A DNA stretch of 64,000 bases from Romanomermis culicivorax (lineage: Eukaryota; Nematoda; Enoplea; Mermithida; Mermithidae): assembly GCA_963922205.1 (NCBI GenBank), contig CAWUHX010000081.1:558001-622000 (forward strand). The letters are read 5' to 3'. Below the pieces are notes generated by a model. That model was not told the DNA's origin. It saw nothing but the letters and a program-made list of their open reading frames with translations, and ran no database searches. Positions 36,423 through 49,734 of the stretch are shown one piece after another. Numbering within the stretch: the stretch's first letter is position 1; each line of letters starts with the position of its first letter. A program made the translations under genes and the position numbers.

Positions 36423-39135
36423 TCACCTCGCATATTTTGGTCTCGAAAACTGTTGCTGCTGTTGCAGCCCATTCTGCTGGGCGGCCTGCGCTTGCGGAGC
36501 CCCTCTCTTAGCCTGCTGAACTAAGGCGGGCTTCTGCGGGGTCGGTGGCGGTTGCTGTTGCTGTTGCTCCACTTGTTCTTCTTCATCGGGCCGTATTTGG
36601 CCGCCACTGCCGAAATATTGCCTTTGCTTGGCCACTTGGCTGTGCACTTGTTGCAAAGCCATTTTCTGGTAAACTTGGCTGCTGGGCGACGTTTCTTCGG
36701 CGGTTGGTGGCCATTGCGGTTTCAGATTGCGTTGCACGGTGACGTTTTCTTTGACGATTTCGTTCTCGGGTGGAGGCCACTGGCCGCCGAGGCGGCCGAC
36801 GTCCTTGCGCGACCAAGGAGCTGCCACCATGGCGTGCGCTTCGGTCACGCTTTCTTGCTGCACCCAACTTTGTCCGTCCTGCAGTTTGACGTGTGTCGGG
36901 TTGTTGACGTCCTTGAGCTGCTCCGCGGCTGGTGGGGGCCAAACTTGACCCAAGCGACTGCGCTGTCGCTCCATCTTTTCCGCTGCCGCGGCTGCGGCGA
37001 CTGCAGCGTCGTGACGCCAGGCCAGGTCGTCCAGGATTTCGACGCGCGGTGGCGGTGCTTGCTGTTGTTCGGCCGTCGGGCCGTGCAATGGTACGTGTTC
37101 GGGCAGCACCAGTCGCGCGGCTGGTTTCAAAGGCACTTGTTTCATCACTGCATGTTCGCCACCTTCAGCGGGTGAAGGTTGCGGTGACCATTGTGTCGGT
37201 GTACGGCTCGGGATCGGGGGTGAAAAGACGGGTGCTGGATTGGCCTGCTCGGTGATATAGGCCGGTGGTTGAACCTGGAAATCAAGAATTATAAAGTAAT
37301 GGAGATCTAAAGCAACAGCTTGCTGAACTGATCTTGGTACCGTATTATCTGTGCCAATCGATTCTGTGCATAAACAGAAAAAAGGTTCTAGATTTCTCCT
37401 GTAAACTGATAGGCGTCAAGCATACATTTTGGTTGGATCGATACCAAATGACATTATTTTAGATTGGTTGTTACAAAACAAAAGGGTTGCTTCTGTCTGA
37501 TCTCCGAAGTGATACATGAAGTTTTACTGATTGTCTGGTTGCATCCCTGAATGGTTGGTTTCCTTGATTGTTTGATTGGTCACCCGATTATAATTGCCGG
37601 ATTGTTTAATTGCTTCCCTGAATGGTTGATTAGTTGATTCATCCCTAATTGGTTACCCAATTGGTTAATAAATTTGATTCGGTAGTTAGTTTGTTCACTG
37701 ATTGATGATTAATTGGTTCTCTGATTGAACATGGTTTCACGATTATTTGGCTGGTTTTCTAATTGGTTGACTATTTTATTGGTTTACTAACTCCTATGGT
37801 TATCTGTTGCTTATACTTGACTAGCGGATTTCAAGCTTGTCTGTAAAAGGTATCCAGGGGTAAAATCTTGCAGATTGATGATAAAAAAGGCACTTTCGTG
37901 ATAGTTGACTCGACAGTGATATTTCTCAGGGGTAATTGATACGTAGGTGCGCATATTTTGAGATGGGTATATTAACATAAGAAGCGGTAAAGGGGTGTGT
38001 TACTCCTACCTTTGGTTTTGAAAATGGTTAATCAGGGGTCGCTGAATGCAGTAAAATCATCGGTTTTGTAGCTTTGCGGCAAACTTTGAACAATTATTTA
38101 ATCGTGGATGTATTCAGAGCTGTCTAGTCAAAAGGTTAAGTTTTTTCTACCTCCATTCTCGACTAAGTTGTGAGAATCGAAAAAAATTTTCCTGCTAAAA
38201 TGGCTACTTGACCTTGTTAATATATGGATGGAGGGTATCTCCCACCCCTCGTATTACATGTTTGCTCGGCCATTTGTATGATCTGTTTCCTATACCTTGT
38301 GGATCGGAAATAATGTAGCTTGACCCTGGTCGACTCGTGGTGCGATTTGTTGTTGAACAGGTGCAGGGCTTGGTGCTGCAGGGCTCGGGATCGCCGGCTG
38401 AACAGCCTGCCTTTGCGGCGAAGGCTGGAACTGTTGTGCCGACTTTTGCTGCTGTGGTGGCGGTTGAAACTTCGGTGAAGTCTGCTGCTGTTGCAACGGT
38501 GCCTGAACCCTAGGGGGCGGTTGCTGTTGCTGAGGCGGCGGTTGGAACCTCGGTGATGCCTGCTGCTGTTGTTGTTGCTGCACCGATGGAGCTTGAAACC
38601 TCGGCGACGCCTGCTGCTGTTGTTGTTGCTGCACCGATGGAGGTTGAAACTTCGGCGACGGTTGCTGCACCGATGGAGGTTGGAACCTCGGCGACGTCTG
38701 CTGCGGTGACATCGCTGCTGCATTGAATTGCGCCGCCCCTGTTGCCGACATCTTTGGCGACGGTTGCGACTGCTGTACGGGCGACACGGGTGTCCGATTC
38801 TGCGGAGGCGAGAAAGGTTTCGCTGGCGAAATTGCGCCGTGCGCGCCGTGGCCCACGTCCACTTGCACCGGTTGCGATAAATCTTTGTCCTGTTGCGTCA
38901 ACGGCTGAACTTTCACTTCTTGTACAAGTTGTTCGGTCGCTGTTTCGTAATGGTGACCCGAAATTTGATGGTAACCGCCAGCAGGTGACGATTGCTGCTG
39001 CGCCTGCGGGGGTGTATTCTGGTCGTCGCTGACGATTTTTATGCTACTTTTGCGACCTTTAATGATGACGATTGGCTCGCTGTCTTCTTCCTCCTCTTCC
39101 TCTTCTTCTTCGACTTTTCTTCGTTTATCGGCCAT
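36423..39135 (-). CDS. Gln/Pro-rich protein with WPP repeats, function unknown
   Basis: Two exons on the minus strand, 39135-38296 and 37274-36423, join in phase 0 (AAG|gtatag ... ttccag|GTT) into 563 residues ending in TGA. The N-terminus is basic then acidic (MADKRRK and about ten Glu), suggesting a nuclear or scaffold protein. Residues 147-245 hold about seven tandem units of the type SP(R/K)FQ(P/A)P followed by Gln runs, visible at DNA level (38440-38700). Exon 2 has three spaced WPP motifs at residues 392, 446 and 468 (GQVWPPP, GQWPPP, PQWPPT) and an Ala run with coiled-coil-like EKMERQRSR. Most of it is predicted disordered. I do not recognise the family. GC content is well above its surroundings, as expected for real exons. 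The 1-kb intron holds a degenerate TTGATTGG repeat. Confidence 0.75.
37440..37810. repeat. Degenerate TGATTGGTT-type short tandem repeat
   Basis: About 370 bases of the single intron of the WPP gene are built from variants of TGATTGGTT/CTGATTGGTT (for example CCTGAATGGTTG, CTAATTGGTTACCCAATTGG, TTTGATTGGT), at spacings of roughly 10-20 bases. No perfect unit survives. The CCAAT/ATTGG core is repeated more than a dozen times. Confidence 0.6.
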
Positions 39136-41880
39136 GTTATTTTTTGTGTCCTGAGAAAAAAGTCCTTGAATTGTTATCAAGTAAAACATATTTATTCTAT
39201 AGGGTGTGGAAACCCAGTTGATGATTTGCCAGCAGTGAAAGATTTTGAGCACAATTCCTCAGTGACTCTGAAGTGTTCACTCAACCCAAAACCAAACATG
39301 CACAGTTTTCAGTGAAATTATTTCATCCCCTGACAAGCCTCAACGATTGGAAGAACGTGAGGATTTGCCTCTCTAATACTGCTCTAACACTAATTAGCTT
39401 CGAAGATGCTATTTTTCTTAAGAAAGTTAGAGTTACGAAACAACAATAGAAAAATCGGCAACCTCTTTCCTACGTCATCAAGCATACTCCTCTTGCCTAA
39501 ATGTCACAAGACGAATACAAATTTTGCTCTAGAATACGAATACACGAAAAGTCAATAATACGTACGTACAAAAATTCCAAAATTATCCTATCCTACCTGG
39601 GGCCGTATGTTTGAACGAAGCTTGACCTTAGTCTACCCTAAAATATGTATATTTTTGTCAAAGTAGCAGCTATAGCCCATTTAGCTTGGAATGGTAGACA
39701 CTGCGAAAACCAAAAAAGTAAATTCAATTTGATACTAAATTTTCACTTAGTGGAAAACTTTATACCGTAGAAAACGGTAAATTTCTTCACGAGAATCGGA
39801 AAGGCCAAAATCATTGACAAACATCATGCTCACCCATTGTCAATTTGAACAGAACTGCGTCGACACCCGATTGATACTCGTGAAATTTTGACCACTTAAC
39901 CAGATTATTGAAGGAAATTTGCACCTGTTTTGTTTGCCGCTCACTGACGCTCATTGAAAAATTTTTCATTGATTACAGTAATAAGCTTACCAAGTTTTCC
40001 GTAGCAGTTACTTTAATAAGATACCGCTATTCCTAAAATGCTTCGAAATTATGAAATGGAAAGCAATTTACTGCTAAACCACATGTCACGTCGTAGGACT
40101 GAAAATTTATGAGTATTCAACAAATTCTTACAATTTTTCGAATGAAAAATCTTGAAGAATAAAAAATAACGCTTTGTATCAACGACTTTGAAAACTATAT
40201 TCGTTCTTATCGTTTTTGAATTTAGAAATATTTTATAAAAAACAATAGGGGCGTGTGGCAAAACCTTCGTACCCAAGGACAATCTACCCTAGTAGCCCTA
40301 GTATCGTCTACCTGGCGCTGTCTTTTATGACATATCTTCCTGGTAAATATAGTAAATGAACAGTTCTTAAATGGTTCGATACCTAGAATTTGAAAAAAGA
40401 AGCGAAAAATACAATAAACTTGAGTGAAAGACTAACGAACATTCTTCAAATCACTGTGGATCGTAATTATCAACCGTACTTGCATTGGACGGAAGATAGG
40501 CTCATTTCAGCTCATTCGAGATAGAAATTTATCAGGTGAATTCTGCCAGGACCGCGGGAATCTGAAACATACTCTGGGAAACCTACCGCTACTGTTGTGT
40601 CATGGGTTCATTGAAGGTTTTAAAAATCGAGTTAATTTTTTTCTAGCTAGGCAAACCTGCTGATAGTGAGCTAGAATGTTGCTTGCAAACTTGCTCACAT
40701 AACTCTCTGACTCACACCATCGATTTTCTGCTACACGATTCAGTTCTTAAAAATCAAACGATGCATTGCAGTACTAACTTTTTGCACAAAAACGTCCAAA
40801 AATTCGTAGGAAATAAAAGTTCGCAAATTTTTAAAAAATGTGCAAATTCTTCTTTTTCCCAGTGGAGTTCGAAAAAACTGCAGCCCTTCAAAAATCCCAC
40901 CTGCCCGAAAAACGTCACTTTATTTTTTTACCTCGTTGGTGGGAGGAAGACTTCGGCACTTGGGTAATAAGAAGTAGTAATAAAATAAAAATAATAAAAC
41001 TAGAATCAAGTGAATGAAAATTTTTTCCGGTTTTTCGGCGATTTGATGAAGAAAAAGTAGGAAAAGTCAAAAATAGCTGTTCATTTGCATAAAAGTATGA
41101 CTCACTATGGTTATGGAGTCCCGCTTCTCCGAACGCGCCTTTTTAATATAAAAATGGAGAATGTGAAGGTATAACGCGTACAAAGTATAGCCGAAACCTA
41201 TAAATTTCCCGGCCTATGCTGAAATTCGAGAAGAAAGGAGTTTTTTGGAGGAAGTAAAGGTACACTAAAGCAGAGATTTTTTCCCAGTCTAGTGCAAAGG
41301 TGTAATGGGATGGAAATGGGAAAAGGAATTTTTCCCTCTCATCTCTGTTACTATAAGAATCTCATTTTCAGGATAGAAGCAAAATTCGTGTTTTAGCAGG
41401 GGACTTGACTAAAAGTCGGAGAAGGAAATTTGAGCAAATGTTTCTACACATTTGTATTGCATCATCATCCGAAAAGAGAAGCCGTTTACGTAATTTACAT
41501 AAAGCCGAGAGGAAGACACAAGATTTCATAGCAAATTTCCGAGCATTAGAGGGGATTATGTTGAATATTATAGCCTAAAAACCAATGGCGCCTAATTACG
41601 TCAGTTCCCATTCTTAACCACACTGGAAAAGCTTCTAATTGAGCACCTTTATTAGCGGAAAGAAAAATTTCTTCTTGTTTCCCGGGGTGGCTGGGCCGGG
41701 TACCAGCTACCAAGTTCCCAAAATTGAACAACAATTTTTAAAAATAACACTTGCTCAGAAAGCTAAACATAAAAAAGCTAATCATTCTAACCAAAACTGA
41801 CCTTTTTCGAAAGGTGTTTTTTGATTTTTCAAATATTTGACAAATAATGTAATTGAAAAAACGTTGTTTAGCATTTTTTA
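39136..41880. other. Gene-free upstream region of the WPP gene
   Basis: This holds the presumed promoter and 5' untranslated region of the minus-strand gene. No TATA box or repeat end was recognised with confidence. The open frames are short and lack domains. Confidence 0.35.
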
Positions 41881-42521
41881 GTTTCTTTTCTTTTCTTTTC
41901 TTTTCTTTTCTTTTCTTTTCTTTTCTTTTCTTTTCTTTTCTTTTCTTTTCTTTTCTTTTCTTTTCTTTTCTTTTCTTTTCTTTTCTTTTCTTTTCTTTTC
42001 TTTTCTTTTCTTTTCTTTTCTTTTCTTTTCTTTTCTTTTCTTTTCTTTTCTTTTCTTTTCTTTTCTTTTCTTTTCTTTTCTTTTCTTTTCTTTTCTTTTC
42101 TTTTCTTTTCTTTTCTTTTCTTTTCTTTTCTTTTCTTTTCTTTTCTTTTCTTTTCTTTTCTTTTCTTTTCTTTTCTTTTCTTTTCTTTTCTTTTCTTTTC
42201 TTTTCTTTTCTTTTCTTTTCTTTTCTTTTCTTTTCTTTTCTTTTCTTTTCTTTTCTTTTCTTTTCTTTTCTTTTCTTTTCTTTTCTTTTCTTTTCTTTTC
42301 TTTTCTTTTCTTTTCTTTTCTTTTCTTTTCTTTTCTTTTCTTTTCTTTTCTTTTCTTTTCTTTTCTTTTTCTTTTCTTTTCTTTTCTTTTCTTTTCTTTT
42401 CTTTTCTTTTCTTTTCTTTTCTTTTCTTTTCTTTTCTTTTCTTTTCTTTTCTTTTCTTTTCTTTTCTTTTCTTTTCTTTTCTTTTCTTTTCTTTTCTTTT
42501 CTTTTCTTTTCTTTTCTTTCA
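41881..42521 (+). repeat. (TTTTC)n microsatellite, about 128 units
   Basis: About 640 bases of nearly perfect TTTTC pentamers. The only visible interruption is one extra T at about 42369, which shifts the register. One strand is pure pyrimidine and the other pure purine. The long Lys/Arg/Glu and Phe/Ser/Leu open frames here are by-products of the repeat and not genes. The true length is uncertain because assemblers collapse or pad such tracts. Confidence 0.95.
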
Positions 42522-43189
42522 GCGGAATTATTTAGTGGCCGGAATAAAATACTAAACACCAAAAGGAATAGCAAAAAGGATATTGAACCTGAAAAAATGA
42601 GGTAGAGAGAGACTGACCATCACTAATTTTTAAGAAAAATCGTCGTGACTGCATCAAATTAAAAAAGGTACTGTAATGATAAATTCTTCCATGTCGGATG
42701 TCAACTCTGAACATTTGCTTCTGATGTATTGCTGACGTTGAAAAGACTTTCTTCATTGTAATGAAAATGTGATTTTCTCATTGGAACTTTCTGTTCAAAT
42801 CTGCATAGTTTGATATCGACGCAGGCATTTTCGTATGAAAACTTTTCATTCGAGACTGAATTCATTAAAATTCATGAAAAAACTAACACGACCCTGGATT
42901 TTTTATTCTTACATTCCACTGAAAACCGGTGCATGTATAAATGGACAAGATTCGGAGAAATAATTTGGCATCGTCTTGTATTGGGCAGGTTAATGAAGTT
43001 CATTGGCACTTTCATTAAACAAAACCAGAGCACATTCTCGAACATCGTGTACAATGTTGCCGAATCTTTTTTCGATTCAATTTCATTTTGCGCTATACAA
43101 ATTATTTAATTATGATGTCCGAGATAAAACTCATTTGCATATAATTTATGCAAATTAATCAATCCATAGTATAACGAGATTTTCTCGGT
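42522..43189. other. Gene-free stretch upstream of the four-pass membrane protein gene
   Basis: It runs from the microsatellite to the first recognised exon of the four-pass membrane gene. It should contain that gene's promoter or a trans-splice site. No clear element was recognised. Confidence 0.3.
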
Positions 43190-46100
43190 ATGGATCAAAA
43201 AGCGGGTAATAATAACGGAGCCGAGAAGAGGCGTTGGGGATCGGAAAAGGATCAACCGGCTTCTTATACGCCTTTCAAGTCCATCAATGGAGGTCGACCA
43301 ACGTCCTACATGGATGACATCTATCAGGTAATGACAATCACACGTCATTTTATTCACTTTCACTCATTGTGTTTCGATTTAGCCACATTTTAGTCATAGT
43401 TTTTTAACATGAAATATCGACTCAGCTCAGTCGTCGTATTATTTCAGCCACTGAGTGTATTTTTAACGCTTTTCAGCAAATATGCAAAGTAAGTTATGAA
43501 AAAACACATCAAACGTGTGAGGGACAGTTGGACCTAATTTACTAAGTTTTTAAACCTACTATTTTTGTGCCGAATGCCTGAGGCTCATTTCTGAACAATG
43601 TCTTAGGACATAGCTGTGTTTTATAGGACATAAGTTTTCTATGATGAAGTGATGTTTTGAAACATAGCAGTGTCTTAAGACACTCTTCAGAAACGGTCCT
43701 CTGATTTCTCCCGTTTCAAATTTTCGCAATATATTGGCTAAATTTAGGAAGCTTATTTGTAATCAAATCACTCAGATACCTGTTTGGCCCCAGTGACTTT
43801 CCTATCCGAACAAGAATTTTCTGTTTCAAAACGCAGCAACAGGAGCATCAATCGATGGATCTCATTAAAACCTATCTAAAAAATTGATTTAAAATGCTTT
43901 ATCTCGATTTTTGACGGAAATAGTTGTGGTTAAAATTTGGTTGTTCTTACAGCTGTATGGTTATCTCCCCTGCAAATAATGAAGGAAAATATGAAAATAA
44001 GTTAAAGTCGTCTGTAAGTTGAAAAGATCTATGTCTTAAATCTCAAAATTGACTACCAAAAGTCTGCGCCATCGAAATGCACTTGATTGAATACAGACAA
44101 TCCGACCACGACTCCCAGCTACCAGGATTCTTCTGCTTCTTGGCAATCTTCTCCGGTGTAGTTCCTTATTTTGAAGGAATGGAAAAAATTGCCAAAAAAT
44201 ATTTGACTGAAGTCCCAGTTGTTGCCTTTTTCAGAGTTGCATTCACTATGCATACATACTTTTATCGTCATTTTTTCTTATGAATGGGATCTTCTTGAAA
44301 CCAGCCACGGGTCTCGATTCTCGATATAACAATATTTGGGGTGAAATTCTAATCCAGACCCAGGCTCAGGCCTAGGTGATCCGTTTTTCCGGATTTAACC
44401 GAAAAAATGTCCGATCTAGCTTGTTCTGGTCCCGTCTCCGGCGTCAGATTGGATTCCGGGTTTTACCTCCATCAATCTCTTCCAGCCCAGCATGAGCATG
44501 CGTTGCGACGCCGACGTAGCCGCCATCAACGAAACCGCCGCTCATCATCAACCGGGCCGAGCGCCCAGTCGGGCAGGGTCGATTTACGCCAGTTCCGTCC
44601 TGTACCAACCGTTAACGTCGGCCAATCAAGTGAATGCGGCATGGGGTAATTCCATGATAAAGCCGCTTTCTTCGGATTCTGGGGGTAAGTGATAGGTATG
44701 GAATGAAGAATATAACGAAAATGGGAATAAATCACCGTACAATAATTTATCCTTCGTTTTATGTGGTCAGTTTTTTAAACTTTTCTTATTGTTCGCCATC
44801 TCAAGCACTTCTAGGATATTTTTTAATTTTCCTCTTTACTTTATTTTTTCGTTACTTTGTTCTGCTGTTTTCATTTGTTTTTTGCAGTTTTTTATTTTTC
44901 TATCCCTATCCTTCACTAACTCCTTTGTCAATCTATTTCTTGCTTTGTAATTTGACTCTTTTTGTCAGTCTCTTTTCTGCACTTTTTGTTGCTCTTGTTA
45001 ATTCTGGTTATTTTTCCGTTCATCTGTCTTTCATTTTCCCTTTTTTCCTTTTCGTTTTTCTTGTTTCTTATTTTTGTTTCCGTTTATTATTTTTTCTTTT
45101 TGTTTCTATTTCTTTTTGTTTCTTTGTCTTTGTATTTTTCTTTTCTTTTTTGTTCTTTTTTAAGTAAAGTTTTACTACAGTAATGTATTCGAATGAAGTT
45201 TCGCTATTATTCAATTGGAATTTCACGGCAGTGAATCATTCGAATGACGTTTCGCCATTTCACAACAGTAAAGGCCCTGTCATACGGCGCCGCTTTTTTA
45301 CTTTTGGATTGCTCTTGTCAAAAAATGCGCATTGCTCGTCTCGACAAATTCGGAATACAAAAAATGCGAAAAAAATGAAAAAAATCTAAGAATAAAAAGC
45401 GCAAAAGAAAAATGAAATCAATCATTCCTACACGGTGCAGATAGAAGCTTGCAAAAAGCCTAGTCTAAAGATTTTGGGCTCTTGCTTCAATTTGCTTCTC
45501 ATTCCAACGATTAATAGCTCTTGAACTGCAGAGAAATTTCAATTTTATATAAATTGATTTTGAAAAATTGAATATAGAGGGTGAGCCAAAAAAAAGGCGA
45601 CCGGTGCTGACCCATAACTTTTGAACGGATGAAGGTTTTATAACGCGGATTGCTGCGTTAGAATGCCCTGTTTGTCTTTGTTACAAGGCCCAAATTTTAT
45701 GCTCCCAGCATTGATGGTTACTGTACAAACAGAAATTTAGTAAAAAAGATCATTTTTCAAAAAGTAGAAGTTGTGAAATGAAAGTAAAAGTTGTCCTATT
45801 GTGAAAAAAAGTTTTGTAAAACTGTTTACATGCAACAATACTTTGAAAATCACCCAGACTTGTAAGTTACACGTAATTGAAAGACAGCAACTTCTTGTTT
45901 CAATATGATCAAAATTTCGCCAAAATAAAAAGCTTTTGTTATGGAATTGGAAAAAAAAGCAAAATTGAAGCAAAATCAACTCTGTCATTGACCAGATCGA
46001 AAAACGATTAAAATTATTGGTGAAACATAAATTAGGACACACTAAAGCGGCTCTCTTGTAGTTTCAAGCTACTATATGGTTCTTATGATTGGATCTATTG

Positions 46101-49100
46101 TGTTTTTCTGCCGTGAAACATGTTGATTCTGTAAATTTTTTAATATTTATTATCAAAAAAAATCGACGTTTAGTATTTTTGATTTTAGTTAGTCAAAATT
46201 CAAGAAATCTGACTGAAACTTTGCAGTCTTTATGCCAAATGTCACCCTGTACATACACAATTATTCATTCAGATATGTGCAACATACAGGATCCAGATCT
46301 GATCTGCGTCCGGTCGGACCTGCTGTTTAGGACCCAGATTCAAAGTGGATCCATCCTTTCCCTAGTATTCCGGAAATCGGAACGTTCAGGGAATAGGGGC
46401 TAATGGATTTTTCGGGGAAATAAGAAATTTATTCATTATTCGGGGAATCGGGACCTACGGGGAATATGAACTTTCGGACAATCGGGATATTTGCTGAAAA
46501 GGGACGTTGGGGGAATAAAGACACAATTGAAATGTGCGAGTACACTTGCTGTAGGAGCATGTTTACACCTACTTTGCATATTCATAATTTTTACACATTA
46601 ATGTCTTCATTGCAAATTGAGTGATCAACTTCTTAATAAATCTTCATTGAAAATTAAGTAATCAATTTGGTAAAATAATTTTTTGTAAATTTAGTACAAA
46701 AATTTGGTAAAAATTTGACAAGTGTCAGAATTCACCACTCAAGTGAAAAATATGTTTACACTACATGTATAGATGTCACAATATGCAACAATATATTATA
46801 ACAACAGTATGCTGCAACTTTAGAATACATAATTTGTTCGAAAATTTTGGTTCAGTTGAAACTTGATGGCGGCGCCGCGCGGCGCCATGCGGTGCCGCAA
46901 AAATTACAAAAACCTATTCATATTTCAAAGGTGGTACCGCGCGGTACCGCGTGGCGCCGCTTTTTAGTATGAATAGAACAACCGGCGCCGCGCGGTATCG
47001 CGCGGTGGAGTATGACAGGGCCTTAACTCATTCTTATGAAGTTTAATCATAGTAACTCGTTCAAATGAAGTGTCACTACAACAACTCATTCAAATATAGC
47101 TTCACCAAAGTAACTCATTCAAATGAAATTTTAGTACACGCTGTATTTACTCATTCGAATTATGTTTCATACCGTAATTAATTCAAATATATTAAGTCGT
47201 TCAAATGAAGTTTCACTGCAGTTATTCCTTCAAATTAAGTTCCAATGTAGTAATTTATTTTTCTTCCTAAATGAATCCCGCGGAATTCAGACATATCGAT
47301 CATGACCTAAATCATGACCTGAATCCAGCGGAATTCATACCACATCGATCATGACCTAAATGTAGTTTTAGCTTTTTCTTCTACGACTTTACCACCACCA
47401 ACGGCCAATGGCGGTCGCTTGGGTGGTGGGGTCCAAGCGGAACCAGACCCATACAACAACAACAACAACGAACGGTCGAGGAAACAAGCGCCAGGCGGCA
47501 CAGTGGCCAGGAGTGTGAGCAACAGCGGTTACGAACAACGTCAACAGCAAGGTTTTTTGCCGCCGGCTTATAATGGGTCCAATTCGCCCGATTTGCAATT
47601 GTTGTCGGCGTCAAAATTGAACGGTAAGAAAGAAAGATGAAGTTCCCACAAAAATGTCGAGGGAATAACACGAAACAGAGTCAAAAATAAGATGAAGGGA
47701 ACAGAAAATAAAAATTATAGAAAAAGTAAAACAAAAAAAGACGAAAGAGAAAGTACAAAAGGCACCAGGAAGATTTGGATAGAAAATGAATAATTTCGAG
47801 AACTAGAATCTGCAAATGAAAAAGAAGCAGGGATTTTTCCGTACCAATAGCGCAGGGAATACTAGTAAAAAAGTTCCGTACCATGCTTAAGTGAGCAGAA
47901 AAATTATTGAGTATAATATCGATGACATAATAAGATCCGTACCGTACGGAACACTTGAGTTTTCCGTATCAGCCAGAAAAATCCGTCTGGTACGGAAAAA
48001 ACATTGAAAAGAAGCATAAAATAAATAAAAAGCAATGGAATGATAAAAATTGGCGCGAAACAAACTGAATCGTCGTAGCATGAAAAAGAAAAACTGAAGC
48101 ATAAAAATGCGAAGTAACAGTTAAAACAAATAAAAAAGTCAACCACAAGGAAGCAAAATAGTAGAGACTAGCAAAAAAGGATCAAAAGCATAATGAAAAC
48201 AGAATGGAGAAAGAGAAAGAAATGAAAATGATTAGAATCACATGAGAAAAAATTAAAAGAATTCGAAAAAACATTCAAATGAAAAAGTTTTCCGCTGTTC
48301 TGTTTGCTAAAGGTGGAGGAGGAATTTTCTATATTCATTACAACAAGCTTTAGGCCCGTATTCATTATCGCGTGTTAGGGGCGTGTTAGGCTGACACGGT
48401 ATTAAATTTTGGCTAACACGGTGGTAACACGGTGCTAAGTTTTATCCCCGTATTCACAATCGCGTGTTAGGGTCGAAAAATGGAAAAGCTAACACGGCGT
48501 TCTAAACCTGCCCCTACCAGTTTTAGCGGCGTGTTAGCAGTAGTCTGTTAGTTAATTTTTTCAATTGTCATCCATATTATTGACCTATTGGATCATATTG
48601 ATGAAAATGAAGAAATAGTACATCATATTCGTCACTTTCGGGATAGGGCCAATCCATTTGAGGGCTACGATGACGTTACCTTTAAATCAAGATACAAATT
48701 GTCGAAAAATGGTGCCCGAGACTTGATTACGCTTCTCCAGGATCAATCAGAAAATTCTGGTCGAAATCATGCGCTTCAGGTTAATACAAAATCATAAGTT
48801 CTATTCATGAAAATTAACTGCTCATCAAATGACTGTTCAAACTCAAAGATTACATACTGAAAAAAGCTGTCATTGTTGAAAAACCTTGTTGACATTGACC
48901 ACAATGTTTATTTTTTTCCTGCTATATCCTTTTTCATATTAAAAAACATGCTTCAGCTTATTCTGTCACCCTGTTACAAAAGTAACACGATGGTAACGAA
49001 AGTAACACAGTGGTAACACGGTGTTGGCCAACACGGACTTAACACGCTATTGTGAATACGAGGTGATACTTGACACGGTGTTAGCTCGATCGCCGTGTTA

Positions 49101-49621
49101 GCCAACACGGTGTTAAGTCCTAACACAGTGTTGACTTAACACGCGATTGTGAATACGGGCCCTAGATTTTTCGTGTTTTCAGGAACCATGTCTCACGCCA
49201 AAAAATTGCAAAACGAGAAAAGTTCTAAACGTCTGGTCGAAGAATCCGTTGGGAATTTGGGTCGCGTTTTGCGAGGCCGTGTCAGACGCCATCACGGCGG
49301 CGGCGCTTTGGCCGAAAAACGGCGCCATTTGACATTGCATGAAAAACAAATGCTTATTTTCGAACGCATCAGTGTTGTACGCTTAACTTTGGGTCTTTGC
49401 ATTTTTTCCTTGGGCGTTTCGCGCTTGGCTTTAGATTCAGTATGGGCATTCGGCATCGACTTGATTTTTGGTCTTTTCGTCGCCGTTAGCGCCCTATGCG
49501 GATTGTTTGCTTGTAAAAAACGTAACGTCGTCGCCTTAACCGCCTTTTTGGCCACAAACTTATTGTCACCAGTTTTGGCAATTTTACCTATTATTTCAGG
49601 TAACCATTTTCCTTTCTTTTT

Positions 49622-49673
<52 letters not shown>

Positions 49674-49674
49674 T

Positions 49675-49734
<60 letters not shown>

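Larger units (their letters stand above)
45175..47260. repeat. Degenerate 30-35-base minisatellite, split by an insertion
   Basis: Units of the type TAACTCATTCAAATGAAGTT followed by TCACT.CA occur at 45175-45271 and resume at 47024-47250. The TIR element 45272-47023 separates the two parts. At least eight units are recognisable. A further duplicated unit, with GCGGAATTCA and ATCGATCATGACCTAAAT, lies just after it (47278-47362). Confidence 0.65.

Noticed and set aside
36552-37255. Plus-strand frames of 107-207 codons
   Set aside because: They are antisense shadows of exon 2 of the WPP protein, whose GC-rich codons leave few stops.
41738-42605. Open frames of 250-278 codons on both strands (Lys/Arg/Glu-rich and Phe/Ser/Leu-rich)
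   Set aside because: They are the pentamer microsatellite read in frames without stops; no start, domain or splice context supports them.
44703-45183. Phe-rich frame of 154 codons
   Set aside because: A T-rich intron of the four-pass membrane gene (intron 2); the composition explains the lack of stops.
45737-46042. 101-codon minus-strand frame
   Set aside because: It lies in the mariner-type element copy 2 and shows no transposase motif; the matching frame in copy 1 is not open.
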